Notes: generated by a model from the letters alone, not told the origin. 64,000 nucleotides of DNA from Bacteroidia bacterium (GCA_016787705.1 JAEUTP010000027.1:248001-312000); one strand, 5' to 3'; positions 10,701 through 18,489 are shown, counted from the first letter of the stretch. Translations and numbers: made by a program.

Positions 10701-10958
10701 ATAAACAGAGTGTTTACAACGCAGGTAATCAGTTTAAAGAATCCAGCTATGGCCTACATGACTTCAGATGGATATGCCGACCAGTTTGGCGGTGAAAAAG
10801 GCAAGAAATTTATGGTAAAACGTTTTCATGATCTTTTATGTACTATTCACTTAAAGAGTCCTGAAGAACAGAAACGTGAATTGCAAAGTAATTTTGACCA
10901 GTGGAGGCAAAATCACGAGCAGGTAGATGATGTTTTGGTGGTAGGAATAGGAATTTAA
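7731..10958 (+). CDS. Propeller sensor with C-terminal SpoIIE/PP2C phosphatase (SiaA-like)
   Basis: This 1075-residue membrane sensor has a signal peptide (1-25) and a long periplasmic region of two-component-type beta-propeller repeats (about 30-660, many 'WxGT..GGL' blades). A Y_Y_Y-like domain follows at about 685-765. After one transmembrane helix at about 776-796 comes a coiled coil and then a PP2C-type SpoIIE domain from about 855. Metal-site motifs are present: VSGDF, VVDCTGHGVPGAF, SDGYADQF and the terminal VDDVLVVGIG. It should dephosphorylate a Ser/Thr phosphoprotein in the cytoplasm in response to an envelope signal. The SiaC-like protein encoded 1.5 kb downstream is the obvious candidate substrate, by analogy with Pseudomonas SiaA; this is inferred. 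Confidence 0.88.
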   Translation: MFILKHLKYIYSVFIILVIVGSSYSQQLRFRHITNEEGLSTNYVTSIMQDDKGFMWFGTQDGLNKYDGYSFSIFKNDPTTQSSLSSSEINCIRQLKNDLIIVGTRDGVNFFNPITLQFIRLNNLKGTNVKINAIGVIDQDNIILGSDEGLFSVSVTSKALKKISFPIEGPVAVNAIKEIGNKYFIGTKEKGLWLLKNNKLQRINFAVPDHLSFKVTELDEINCLQEYASKLYLGTNGYGIFKIDLNTYEVEDKIIFSEKEYTNTNFVNSFVINSNRLYAGTNYGFVVYNLLNGKVINSENKESANAFRINDNLIKAVFLDNQGNAWLGSQLGGINISFSRSIKFPDFEDDKQHQFQNLYCFLETKNGEKMIGGEHVLAFINKNKEVTDYSSILADNSALAIYQENDNVFWIGTWGIGLIRFDRSTKQTKTFFGPKFGGTVLCLKADGKGNLYAGTFGDGLFKIDLKTFETKNYGVKEGLPNLNINTIFIDSKGGGWLGTYDGGLIKLKEFPKADKISIETSYKNEGKAEHIATNIVFGVNEDSKGNIWVTTSAGLSKLLPNKTFYNFYEKDGLPNTYLYSIIKDSLNNFWMSSNYGIIKFDPLAKESEIAFKSYGIKDGLLNTEYNIGAAFSASSGNMYFGGSKGYNIFRPTLIKDNLHAPNSFIIGYKRGGKDVKVDSFIAYKKYLKLSWRENYFQFELAALDYTDPAKNKFKYKLEGYDNDWSEPTNVRYVSYTELPGGDYKFLVKSTNNDGVWNETPYEIHIEVVPPFWKTKLFYFFLIIFAGGGIYAFTQYRTVAIKKENKLLENKVAERTRELEEKNNDITSSITYAKRIQEAILPSKDQIFNKLKNAFILYQPKDIVSGDFYWFAEKNNWKILAVVDCTGHGVPGAFMSMIGHNLLHQIVSEKGIVDPAEILNNLHKGVQEALRQGQNEINTNDGMDVSLIAVNDTTQEVKWAGANRPLVTIDNTGEFLKFDGNKFPVGGAQLDINRVFTTQVISLKNPAMAYMTSDGYADQFGGEKGKKFMVKRFHDLLCTIHLKSPEEQKRELQSNFDQWRQNHEQVDDVLVVGIGI

Positions 10959-10966
10959 CATTAGAA

Positions 10967-10996
10967 TTTGGTATTTAAAATAATTTATTATATTTG
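10967..10996 (+). promoter_or_regulatory. Promoter of the lipoprotein-siaB-siaC unit
   Basis: TTTG (10967-10970), an 18-base spacer and TATATTTG (10989-10996) give an exact Bacteroidota promoter, 20 bases before the lipoprotein ATG. The unit can therefore be transcribed separately from the phosphatase gene. Confidence 0.75.
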
Positions 10997-11016
10997 TCTA
11001 ACTTTAAAATTTTATC

Positions 11017-11898
11017 ATGAAAAAGGTGTTTAAATTAGTTTTGGTATTAACCTGTACTACATCCTTATTTTTTGTAGGTTGTCGTAAAAAAGAAACTACA
11101 GAAGTTGATAACGAAACACAATCAGCAGTAGATAATGCTGTAGCAGACCAGGAATACATGTCAATTGTACCTGCCACAAATGCTCATGCTATTAATACAA
11201 AAGGTACAGGAGCTACAAACGGCAAACTATTATCGCCGCCTGCTTGTGATACTTTGATTTGGTTAACAAGATCTGCTACGCTCGCAACTGATACAGCTCT
11301 TGATGTTAATGGCAAATATAATGTTCCTCAGCGTTTCGAGTTAAACTTAACAACAACTTGTACTGCATCTTTTACTGATAATAAAATTAGGTCTGGTAAA
11401 TGGTTGATAAGAATTACAGGTCCTTTAAAAAATGTTGGTAGCCAAATGATCATGAAGCTTATAAACCATAAAGCTTCAGGTATTGGTTATGCCTGCGATA
11501 GTTTAGTTGTAACTACTGTTGCTTCAAGCTCAGTTAGCAGTACATATAACATTAAACTTATTAACGGTGTTTGCTCAAGCCCTAACTGGACAATTAAATA
11601 CAGTTTTGACAGAACAATTACCAATTTTGTAAAAGGTAACCCTGTTGGCAGCGATCCTGTAGTACAGATTTATGGCACAGCAAACGGTGTTAACCGCACA
11701 GGTAAGTCTTTTACGGTTGATATTCCGGCAGGCAGTCCAATGATCAAACATAAATCATGTCAGTTTGTAGATAAAGGTATCTTAAACCTTACCCCGGAAG
11801 GCTTCAAAACAAGAATTGTTGATTTTGGAAATGGTACTTGTGATGATGATGCCACATTTACAGTTAACGGTAGCACAGTAGCATTTAAATTAAAATAA
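11017..11898 (+). CDS. Lipoprotein of unknown function in the Sia-like unit
   Basis: The 293-residue product has a lipoprotein signal peptide with the lipobox FFVGC (Cys22), followed by charged residues. The rest is Thr/Ser-rich beta sequence with several Cys residues, and I recognise no domain. It lies under its own strong promoter, and its stop is 4 bases from a possible TTG start of siaB (31 bases from the ATG), so it is co-transcribed with siaB and siaC. Its position suggests an envelope component of the same signalling module, but nothing in the sequence proves that. Confidence 0.75.
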   Translation: MKKVFKLVLVLTCTTSLFFVGCRKKETTEVDNETQSAVDNAVADQEYMSIVPATNAHAINTKGTGATNGKLLSPPACDTLIWLTRSATLATDTALDVNGKYNVPQRFELNLTTTCTASFTDNKIRSGKWLIRITGPLKNVGSQMIMKLINHKASGIGYACDSLVVTTVASSSVSSTYNIKLINGVCSSPNWTIKYSFDRTITNFVKGNPVGSDPVVQIYGTANGVNRTGKSFTVDIPAGSPMIKHKSCQFVDKGILNLTPEGFKTRIVDFGNGTCDDDATFTVNGSTVAFKLK

Positions 11899-11929
11899 AC
11901 TGTTGGAAACGTTAACAGCAACAAGGGAA

Positions 11930-12478
11930 ATGGTAGATGTATTTGATATTTATAACAAAATGGAGCGAAATAATATTTTGCTTTCATTTAAAGGTGAAAT
12001 TACATCAGACCTCTTAACATCTATTCTTCAGATAATGGAGAATAAGATGGAAAACATGCAGGAAGAGCCTAAAATGAAGAAAAAAGTGTACAACGTTCTG
12101 GTAGAATGTTTACAGAATTTATATCATCATTTAGACGATTCTTCGAATTTTACCGGTGATAATAACCGTTCGGCTATTTTTATGATCGGTAAACTAGATG
12201 GAAAATACTCTATATTTACCGGCAATTATATCTTAAATGAGAATATAAACGGCCTTAGAAGACGCCTTGATGAGGTTAATGCTTTATCAAAGGAAGAATT
12301 AAAGGAATATTATAAAAAAGTACTAAATAACGGCGAAATGTCTTTAAAAGGCGGCGGTGGATTAGGCATGATCGACATTGCCAGAAAAACTGGTGAAAAA
12401 TTAGAGTATGAATTTTTGGAAATTGACAATAAAGTTTCTTTCTTTACACTTAATATCAAAGTATCACAACAAAATTAA
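11930..12478 (+). CDS. siaB: SiaB-family protein kinase
   Basis: About 182 residues, resembling the SiaB family (DUF6272), a GHKL-fold protein kinase related to anti-sigma kinases. The N-box-like segment VYNVLVECLQNLYHH provides the Glu/Asn-type Mg-ATP residues, and the glycine-rich GGGGLGMIDIARKTG matches the ATP-lid region. In Pseudomonas, SiaB phosphorylates SiaC and SiaA dephosphorylates it. I chose the ATG at 11930; a TTG at 11903 would add nine residues and lies only 4 bases after the lipoprotein stop. siaC follows after 11 bases. Confidence 0.85.
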   Translation: MVDVFDIYNKMERNNILLSFKGEITSDLLTSILQIMENKMENMQEEPKMKKKVYNVLVECLQNLYHHLDDSSNFTGDNNRSAIFMIGKLDGKYSIFTGNYILNENINGLRRRLDEVNALSKEELKEYYKKVLNNGEMSLKGGGGLGMIDIARKTGEKLEYEFLEIDNKVSFFTLNIKVSQQN

Positions 12479-12489
12479 AAAATACAATT

Positions 12490-12870
12490 ATGGACAAATA
12501 CGCTATCGAAGGCACACCAAAAACACCAAGTATCAGTTTTGACTTAAACGGTGGGATTTTAGAGATCAAAGGACGTTCAATTCCTGAGAATTCTATTGAA
12601 TTTTACAAACCTTTAGTGGATGCATTAGATAAATACTCTAGCGCTGCAAAAAGCGCCACAACTGTTAATGTACAGTTAGAATATTTTAATACATCTTCTT
12701 CTAAATGCATCTTAGATGTGTTTAAAAAGTTAGAAGGTATTAACAAAGGTGGTAGCGCTGTTACAATTAACTGGCATTATGAAGAAGATGATGAGGATAT
12801 GTTAGAAGCCGGTGAAGATTACCAGGCCATCATCAATGTGCCATTTAAAATGGTAATGGTTAACGAATAA
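12490..12870 (+). CDS. siaC: SiaC-family regulatory phosphoprotein
   Basis: A 126-residue protein of the SiaC family (formerly DUF1987). The segment LEYFNTSSSKCILD carries Thr68, the same position as the regulatory phospho-threonine known in Pseudomonas SiaC. The acidic stretch near residue 100 (YEEDDEDMLEAGED) is also family-like. In Pseudomonas, unphosphorylated SiaC binds and activates the diguanylate cyclase SiaD. No GGDEF gene occurs in this window, so the output partner here is unknown. It is the last gene of the unit and is followed by a strong terminator. Confidence 0.9.
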   Translation: MDKYAIEGTPKTPSISFDLNGGILEIKGRSIPENSIEFYKPLVDALDKYSSAAKSATTVNVQLEYFNTSSSKCILDVFKKLEGINKGGSAVTINWHYEEDDEDMLEAGEDYQAIINVPFKMVMVNE

Positions 12871-12893
12871 CAATTTGTTCTATCAAATATATT

Positions 12894-12919
12894 ACCCTGC
12901 CGGTTGGCGGGGTTTTTTT
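12894..12919 (+). terminator. Terminator after siaC
   Basis: CCCTGCC (12895-12901) pairs with GGCGGGG (12906-12912) around GGTT, with one G-U pair, followed by seven T residues. Confidence 0.85.
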
Positions 12920-12994
12920 GTTATATGCCAGTGCAATTTGTTTTTATTTTCAAAAAACTTATTGTTGGCTAATGGGCAAACTAGCGCTCCTTTT

Positions 12995-13028
12995 TTTGCC
13001 AAAAACTCAACTACATTCCGTATATTTG
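12995..13028 (+). promoter_or_regulatory. Promoter of the class I aldolase gene
   Basis: TTTG (12995-12998), a 22-base spacer and TATATTTG (13021-13028), 21 bases before the ATG at 13050. Confidence 0.7.
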
Positions 13029-13049
13029 CTACCTTAATTTTAAGAATTC

Positions 13050-14105
13050 ATGACAAGTAAAATAGTAGAATTATTGGGCGCTAACGCCAACAATTTATTA
13101 AATCATACCTGCAAAACTATCTCAAAAGAACTTATTCATTTACCTGGCAGTGATTTTGTTGACCGTATGTTTGCTCCATCTAACCGTAACCCACAAGTAT
13201 TGAGAAGCCTTAACCAGCTTTATAATACAGGGCGTTTAGCCGGTACAGGTTACATGAGTATTTTGCCGGTTGACCAGGGTATTGAACATAGCGCAGGAGC
13301 CAGCTTTGCACCAAATCCTATTTATTTTGATAGTGAGAATATTGTGAAATTAGCTATTGAAGGTGGCTGTAACGCAGTAGCATCAACATATGGCGTCTTG
13401 GCTTCGGTATCAAGAAAATATGCTCACAAAATACCTTTTATTGTAAAGATCAATCATAACGAATTTTTATCATATCCAAATAAATTTGACCAGATCATGT
13501 TCGGTTCTGTTGAAGAAGCATGGAACATGGGTGCTGTAGCGGTTGGTGCAACTATTTATTTTGGTTCTCCTGAATCTTCACGTCAAATTGTTGAAGTGGC
13601 TGCAGCTTTTGAGCGCGCACACGAATTAGGAATGGCAACTATTTTATGGTGCTATACACGTAACAACGCCTTTAAAAAAGACGGTGTTGATTATCACACA
13701 GCCGCCGATCTTTCATCACAGGCAAATCATTTAGGTGTTACCATACAAGCTGATATTATCAAACAAAAATTATCTGATAAAAATGGTGGATACACTGCTA
13801 TTGGTCATGGTAAAACACATCCAAAGGTGTATTCAGAATTAACTACTGATCATGCAATTGATCTTTGCCGTTACCAGGTTGCAAATTGTTACATGGGCCG
13901 TATGGGCTTAATTAACAGTGGTGGCGAAAGTAAAGGTGCAACAGATTTGAGCGAAGCAGTAACAACAGCCGTTATTAATAAAAGAGCAGGTGGCCAGGGC
14001 TTGATCAGTGGTCGTAAAGCATTCCAAAAACCTATCGCAGAAGGCGTTCAACTGTTGAACTTAATTCAGGATGTGTATTTGGATAAATCTATAACAATTG
14101 CTTAA
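13050..14105 (+). CDS. fbaB: Fructose-bisphosphate aldolase, class I (FbaB/DhnA type)
   Basis: The enzyme cleaves fructose 1,6-bisphosphate into two triose phosphates through a Schiff base, in glycolysis and gluconeogenesis. The 351 residues match the length of E. coli FbaB. Characteristic segments are LPVDQGIEHSAG (phosphate-binding region), PFIVKINHNE, and IQADIIKQKL, whose lysine is the likely Schiff-base residue. It belongs to the archaeal/bacterial DhnA-like class rather than the muscle type. It has its own promoter. accD follows after a 69-base hairpin-rich spacer and might be read through from this promoter. Confidence 0.93.
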   Translation: MTSKIVELLGANANNLLNHTCKTISKELIHLPGSDFVDRMFAPSNRNPQVLRSLNQLYNTGRLAGTGYMSILPVDQGIEHSAGASFAPNPIYFDSENIVKLAIEGGCNAVASTYGVLASVSRKYAHKIPFIVKINHNEFLSYPNKFDQIMFGSVEEAWNMGAVAVGATIYFGSPESSRQIVEVAAAFERAHELGMATILWCYTRNNAFKKDGVDYHTAADLSSQANHLGVTIQADIIKQKLSDKNGGYTAIGHGKTHPKVYSELTTDHAIDLCRYQVANCYMGRMGLINSGGESKGATDLSEAVTTAVINKRAGGQGLISGRKAFQKPIAEGVQLLNLIQDVYLDKSITIA

Positions 14106-14113
14106 ATAAATTT

Positions 14114-14169
14114 AAGATTTAAGAAGTCAGATTTTAGATTTCTTAAATCTTTAAATATAAAATCTTAAA
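14114..14169. repeat. AT-only hairpin repeat between fbaB and accD
   Basis: AAGATTTAAGAA (14114-14125) pairs perfectly with TTCTTAAATCTT (14140-14151), and a third related copy, ATCTTAAAT, follows near 14161. It fills most of the gap. It may be an attenuating hairpin or a small intergenic repeat. It lacks the GC-rich stem of a standard terminator. Confidence 0.5.
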
Positions 14170-14174
14170 TAAAA

Positions 14175-15020
14175 ATGGGTTGGTTTAAAAGATTAAAAGA
14201 AGGTATTACAACTTCTACAAAAGAAAAGAAGGAAACCCCTGAAGGTCTTTGGTACAAATGTCCATCGTGCAAAAAAATAAATACAGCACAGGAGCATGCA
14301 GGAAATAAATATGTTTGTACAGAGTGCGGGCATCACGAAAGAATTGGAAGCAAAGAATATTTTGAAGTTATTTTTGACGACAATCAATTTACCGAACTGC
14401 ATGAGAACCTTGTAAGTGGCGACCCACTTGAGTTTAGCGATACAAAAAAATATACCGACAGGTTAACTGACACTATTAAAAAAACAAATTTAAAAGATGC
14501 TTTGCGCAGTGCATACGGTAAAGTAAATGGTAACGATCTTGTGGTTTGCTGTATGGACTTTGGTTTTATTGGTGGCAGTATGGGAAGCGTTGTGGGTGAA
14601 AAAATCGCACGTTCAATTGATTTTTGCTTAAAAACAAAAACACCTTTATTGATCATCTCAAAAAGCGGTGGCGCACGTATGATGGAAGCAGCCTTCTCGT
14701 TAATGCAAATGGCTAAAACATCAGCAAAATTAAGCCAGCTGGCAAAAGCGCAGATACCTTATATTTCATTATTAACCGATCCTACAACGGGTGGTGTTAC
14801 CGCAAGTTATGCTATGTTGGGCGATTTGAACATTGCTGAACCCGGCTCATTGATTGGTTTTGCAGGGCCTCGCGTTGTAAAAGAAACTATTGGTAAAGAT
14901 CTGCCTAAAGGATTTCAAACAGCAGAGTTCGTTTTAGAACATGGCTTTTTAGATAAGATCGTTCCACGTACCGAGCTAAAAGACAAGCTGGGAGCGCTGT
15001 TAAAAATGTTCAAGAATTAA
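14175..15020 (+). CDS. accD: Acetyl-CoA carboxylase carboxyltransferase beta subunit
   Basis: This is the beta half of the heterotetrameric carboxyltransferase that makes malonyl-CoA for fatty acid synthesis. The N-terminal four-cysteine zinc ribbon is complete (Cys29, Cys32, Cys48, Cys51). The crotonase-fold body has the SKSGGARMMEAAFSLMQMAK segment and the DPTTGGVTASYAMLGD and GFAGPRVV oxyanion regions. At 281 residues it has normal length. No accA is nearby. Confidence 0.96.
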   Translation: MGWFKRLKEGITTSTKEKKETPEGLWYKCPSCKKINTAQEHAGNKYVCTECGHHERIGSKEYFEVIFDDNQFTELHENLVSGDPLEFSDTKKYTDRLTDTIKKTNLKDALRSAYGKVNGNDLVVCCMDFGFIGGSMGSVVGEKIARSIDFCLKTKTPLLIISKSGGARMMEAAFSLMQMAKTSAKLSQLAKAQIPYISLLTDPTTGGVTASYAMLGDLNIAEPGSLIGFAGPRVVKETIGKDLPKGFQTAEFVLEHGFLDKIVPRTELKDKLGALLKMFKN

Positions 15021-15042
15021 TTACAATTCTAAATTAATATCG

Positions 15043-15075
15043 ATTCCAAAGGCTGTTTTAGTCTTTGGGATTTTG
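15043..15075 (+). terminator. Probable terminator after accD
   Basis: CCAAAG (15046-15051) pairs with CTTTGG (15063-15068), extendable with mismatches, followed by a short T-rich stretch. A moderate stem. Confidence 0.5.
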
Positions 15076-15136
15076 TTGTTCACTCATTCATTTGCTGGCT
15101 TCACTCTATTTTACTGATTTTTAACAGTTTACATTC

Positions 15137-15166
15137 TTTGAATTACCCAACTTTTATTTATCTTTA
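15137..15166 (+). promoter_or_regulatory. Promoter of the sigma factor operon
   Basis: TTTG (15137-15140), an 18-base spacer and TATCTTTA (15159-15166), which differs from TAnnTTTG only in the last base. The ATG is 29 bases downstream. Confidence 0.6.
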
Positions 15167-15195
15167 ATCGTATTAATAGGTAGAGAATCACCCCT

Positions 15196-15747
15196 ATGAA
15201 CGTTACTCCCGAAATTATTGCAAAGTGCGTAAAGCAGGATCGCAGGGCGGAGTACGAACTCTATAAATTGTCATACAGTTATTTAATGAGTATCTGTATG
15301 CGTTACAATAAAGATAAAGATACGGCTTCAGAGATCCTGAACATGGGTTTTATGAAGATCTTAAAAAATATTCACTTATACAATCCTGAAATTCCTTTTA
15401 AAGTATGGATACGCCGTATTATGGTAAATACTTTAATTGATGAGTACCGTAAGCAAAAACGCGAAAAAGAACGTGTTTCATACGTTGATGAATATTACGA
15501 TTCATCAGATTATGCAGATGTAAATGAAGCCTTAAGTAACATTAGCTGCAAACAAATTTATGATGAGATAAATAAATTACCACAGGCCACAAAACAAGTA
15601 TTTAACTTGTATGTGATAGATGGTTATTCACATAAAGAAATAGGCGAGATGCTTGGCATTAGCGAAGGCACATCTAAATGGCATTTAAATGCTGCAAGAG
15701 AAAAATTAAAAGAACAAATAGGAAAAAATATATTAATAAGAGTGTAA
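15196..15747 (+). CDS. RNA polymerase sigma-70 factor, ECF-like
   Basis: A 183-residue two-domain sigma factor. Region 2 covers about 20-95 (RAEYELYKLSYSYLMSICMR, then PFKVWIRRIMVNTLIDEYRK). Region 4 covers about 120-175 with the helix-turn-helix YSHKEIGEMLGISEGTSKWH. It directs transcription of an unknown regulon. The next gene starts 6 bases later and encodes a membrane protein with a cytoplasmic N-terminus, the usual arrangement of a sigma/anti-sigma pair. Confidence 0.93.
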   Translation: MNVTPEIIAKCVKQDRRAEYELYKLSYSYLMSICMRYNKDKDTASEILNMGFMKILKNIHLYNPEIPFKVWIRRIMVNTLIDEYRKQKREKERVSYVDEYYDSSDYADVNEALSNISCKQIYDEINKLPQATKQVFNLYVIDGYSHKEIGEMLGISEGTSKWHLNAAREKLKEQIGKNILIRV

Positions 15748-15753
15748 GAAAAG

Positions 15754-17202
15754 ATGAACCCAGAACAAAAGTTTGATAAGATTATCAGAAAGAAAGTTGA
15801 CGAAGCGGAATTCCCTTTTGATGAGCAAAATTGGAATAAGCTGAGCGAACAATTAGACGCCGAAAGAAGGCTTGCTGCAGGCCGTGGCTGGGGCAAATTC
15901 CTTTTCTTAGGGTTATTGTTCCTTGGTATCACTTCTGCCAGCATTGCCTTATATAAAATTCAAGGCCCGCTTGGCATTAAAGGCGAATTGGCAAACAATT
16001 CCTCTGCTGATAATAATGGTTCATCTACACAGGCTCATGGTGTAAATAGAAAAAATAATAACAACAATTCTGATAATAATTTATTGGCTTCAGATAATAG
16101 CAACGAAATCAGTACTTTAAATTATTTAGCTGCTAATTCTGCGAATGCAAACACTTCCGTTAATGGTTTAAATAGCTTAATGGTAGATCTTAAGAATGGT
16201 AATGCAACTGCTAATTCTTCAAAAGCAGGATCAGTTAATTCAGCTAACTCATCTAATGTAAATTCAACTTCAGAGAGTAATTCTTTTGAAAGTATAAATA
16301 CTAAATCTAATGTTTCAAACACTAAGTCTTCTAAAAATTCATCAGCAAATAAAGATGGATTAGCTGATAGGAAAGATAACAGCTTTAAGAATTCAGAAAG
16401 CGTTGCTATGACACTTGGTGAAAGATCTGTTAGTGACCTAGCAGGTTTAACATTGCTTGAACACAATACGCTGATAAGAATTGACGCTAAATTAAATATC
16501 GTTAACACACCAAGAAACTTAAAACTGGCAGCACTTAAAATACCAAACTGGTACGATGAAGATTATCATCGTAAAGGAAAAAAACGTATCAGCTTCTTAA
16601 ATGCTGAAGCCGGCGGTACTTTCTTATTAGGCTGGGATTCTAAAGATGGTAAAGATGCAAGAGGATTTAACTGGTATGCAGGGGTAAACTATGGTAAATT
16701 TATAAATAAGAATATTGGCTTTAGTGTTGGTTCTCAATTCTACAATATTGGTAATATTAAACAATCGTTTTATGAAAGTTCTAAAGCAGTTTATGGTTTA
16801 GGTTCTACGTCAAGTAATACAGTTATTACTACGCAGTCGCTTTATTACTTCTCTGTGCCACTTAAATTTTATTATGCTGTTAATCCTTCTCATCAAATTG
16901 GTGCCGGTGTTAACCCAAGCTTCTTATTCAGCTCTAAAAATCTTGTAGAAAATTACCGTTTAACAGATGGTATCAAATCTAACGAAATGGAAAGCAAAAC
17001 TTCAGGAATATATGAAGGTGTTAGATTGAATAATATTTTAATTTCGGCATTTTACAGAGCGAAATTAAACAAACGTGTATTCTTAAATACAGAGGTTGTT
17101 TATGGTGTACGCGATGTATTTAAAAATACTAACTCTAATAACTATTCGCAAAAGCCGCTTGGTTTGCGTGTTGGTTTGCAATATACCTTGTTTGAGAAAT
17201 AA
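15754..17202 (+). CDS. Membrane-spanning protein with outer-membrane barrel domain; candidate anti-sigma factor
   Basis: Of 482 residues, the first 46 or so are cytoplasmic and charged, with an aromatic FPFDEQNWNKLSEQLDAER segment seen in Bacteroidota anti-sigma-like proteins. One transmembrane helix follows (about 47-68). Next is a very Asn/Ser-rich linker (about 80-215) and then a region of alternating beta strands (about 270-482, ending in an aromatic-terminated strand, LQYTLFEK) like outer-membrane beta-barrel proteins. The layout could bridge the inner and outer membranes through the linker. It sits directly after the sigma gene, so it probably sequesters that sigma factor. Both the anti-sigma role and the trans-envelope topology are inferences. 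Confidence 0.7.
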   Translation: MNPEQKFDKIIRKKVDEAEFPFDEQNWNKLSEQLDAERRLAAGRGWGKFLFLGLLFLGITSASIALYKIQGPLGIKGELANNSSADNNGSSTQAHGVNRKNNNNNSDNNLLASDNSNEISTLNYLAANSANANTSVNGLNSLMVDLKNGNATANSSKAGSVNSANSSNVNSTSESNSFESINTKSNVSNTKSSKNSSANKDGLADRKDNSFKNSESVAMTLGERSVSDLAGLTLLEHNTLIRIDAKLNIVNTPRNLKLAALKIPNWYDEDYHRKGKKRISFLNAEAGGTFLLGWDSKDGKDARGFNWYAGVNYGKFINKNIGFSVGSQFYNIGNIKQSFYESSKAVYGLGSTSSNTVITTQSLYYFSVPLKFYYAVNPSHQIGAGVNPSFLFSSKNLVENYRLTDGIKSNEMESKTSGIYEGVRLNNILISAFYRAKLNKRVFLNTEVVYGVRDVFKNTNSNNYSQKPLGLRVGLQYTLFEK

Positions 17203-17227
17203 ATTTAAAGAAACGAAATAGCCATTT

Positions 17228-18349
17228 ATGAAAATACATGTACTTATTATTTTATTTATTGCATTGATCCTTAATGCCTGCAATAAAAAATCACTTCCGC
17301 CAAAGGATGAAGAACCTGAACCGGTTTTTTATTTTAAATGCGATATTGGTGGTTTGCCTGTAGATATTGATGCTGGAGTAAATGCCTATTACATGAAGTC
17401 GTCATATTACCAGGATTCAAATCATGTTTATGTTTTTAAAGGTGAATTAAAACAAAAAGAATGTACAGATAATTGTGGCTTTGGCTTAACGGTTTTAATT
17501 AACGATTATAAAGTGTCAACCAATAACAACATGTATATTGACAGTACATTAATGCCAATTAGCTACCAGTTTAACGACGCAAACATTGAGCCTTTATATT
17601 ACTCTGCTACTTTTATTCCAAATCAAACCATTCAAAATGCTACCTATAATTGGACCTTTAGTGATGGTACATCATGTAATGGACCAAATTGTACAAAAAC
17701 ACTAAAAAAAGATAATAAATACACAGCCACTTTAACTGCCAAAAGCACAACGTTTGGCGAGGTTGCTCATAGCAACGTATTTAGAATTGGCAATCCGGTA
17801 CAAACAAATGTTAGTGTTGTACAAACTACTTTAAGTCCACCAAATACATTTACCTATAAATTTTCCGCACCAAATTTAACCGGTAAAGCTCCTTTTTCTT
17901 ATAAATGGGAGTTTGGTGATGATAATTTTTCTTATGATTCATCGCCATTTTACGAATACACCTCGCAAAATCTGTATACACCAAAGCTTACTGTGATAGA
18001 TGCTAATCAAGATACCTGTGAATCATTCTACCAGTTACCTGTATTTAGTGGTACCTTTGGCGAAGCTAATTTTAACACGTATTTAAGTCCTGTTAAAAAT
18101 ACAAAAGCCCTGTCAGCAATTACCATCCTTGTAAATGACCCAAAAGGCGCTGTTTATTCGTCTAAACTTATAAATCAGCCAAATAATAGTCATATTGAGA
18201 TCGTTTCGGTAGAAGATTATAAGGCGCCGGATAGTAATACACCCTTTAAAAAGGTTAAAATAAGGTTTAGCTGTACCGTTTATAATGGTCCAAATGCCAT
18301 CGAGATAAAGGATGGCGAGGCAGTAATAGCCCTTGCTTATAAAAATTAA
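17228..18349 (+). CDS. PKD-domain lipoprotein
   Basis: The 373-residue product has the lipobox LILNAC (Cys18) and a short charged linker. At least two PKD-like beta-sandwich modules follow: one around 'YNWTFSDGTSC' (about residue 140) and one with SYKWEFGDDNF (about residue 225). It is the third gene of the sigma operon, 25 bases after the barrel protein, and is closed by a strong terminator. It may be a surface-exposed or periplasmic partner of the sigma pathway. No catalytic motif is visible. Confidence 0.75.
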   Translation: MKIHVLIILFIALILNACNKKSLPPKDEEPEPVFYFKCDIGGLPVDIDAGVNAYYMKSSYYQDSNHVYVFKGELKQKECTDNCGFGLTVLINDYKVSTNNNMYIDSTLMPISYQFNDANIEPLYYSATFIPNQTIQNATYNWTFSDGTSCNGPNCTKTLKKDNKYTATLTAKSTTFGEVAHSNVFRIGNPVQTNVSVVQTTLSPPNTFTYKFSAPNLTGKAPFSYKWEFGDDNFSYDSSPFYEYTSQNLYTPKLTVIDANQDTCESFYQLPVFSGTFGEANFNTYLSPVKNTKALSAITILVNDPKGAVYSSKLINQPNNSHIEIVSVEDYKAPDSNTPFKKVKIRFSCTVYNGPNAIEIKDGEAVIALAYKN

Positions 18350-18447
18350 CCGTTTTACCCAACCTTTTGGTAAAACAGGTCGTATTCAATAATAAGGTAA
18401 ACAATTATTGCTGTTCCGGTACTTGTGTTTAGTTCTGTGTTTAAAGT

Positions 18448-18489
18448 AAAGATCCCTTTTGTTTTGTGTTACAAAAGGGATCTTTTTTT
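18448..18489 (+). terminator. Strong terminator after the sigma operon
   Basis: AAAGATCCCTTTTGT (18448-18462) pairs perfectly with ACAAAAGGGATCTTT (18471-18485), and T residues continue to 18489. A weaker hairpin GTTTTACC/GGTAAAAC lies upstream at 18352-18376. Confidence 0.9.

Noticed and set aside
12875..13060. Open frame of 61 codons after siaC
   Set aside because: It contains the siaC terminator and the aldolase promoter and has no protein-like features.
16122..16508. 128-codon antisense frame in the Asn/Ser-rich linker
   Set aside because: It is a shadow of the low-complexity linker in the anti-sigma candidate, with no start context.
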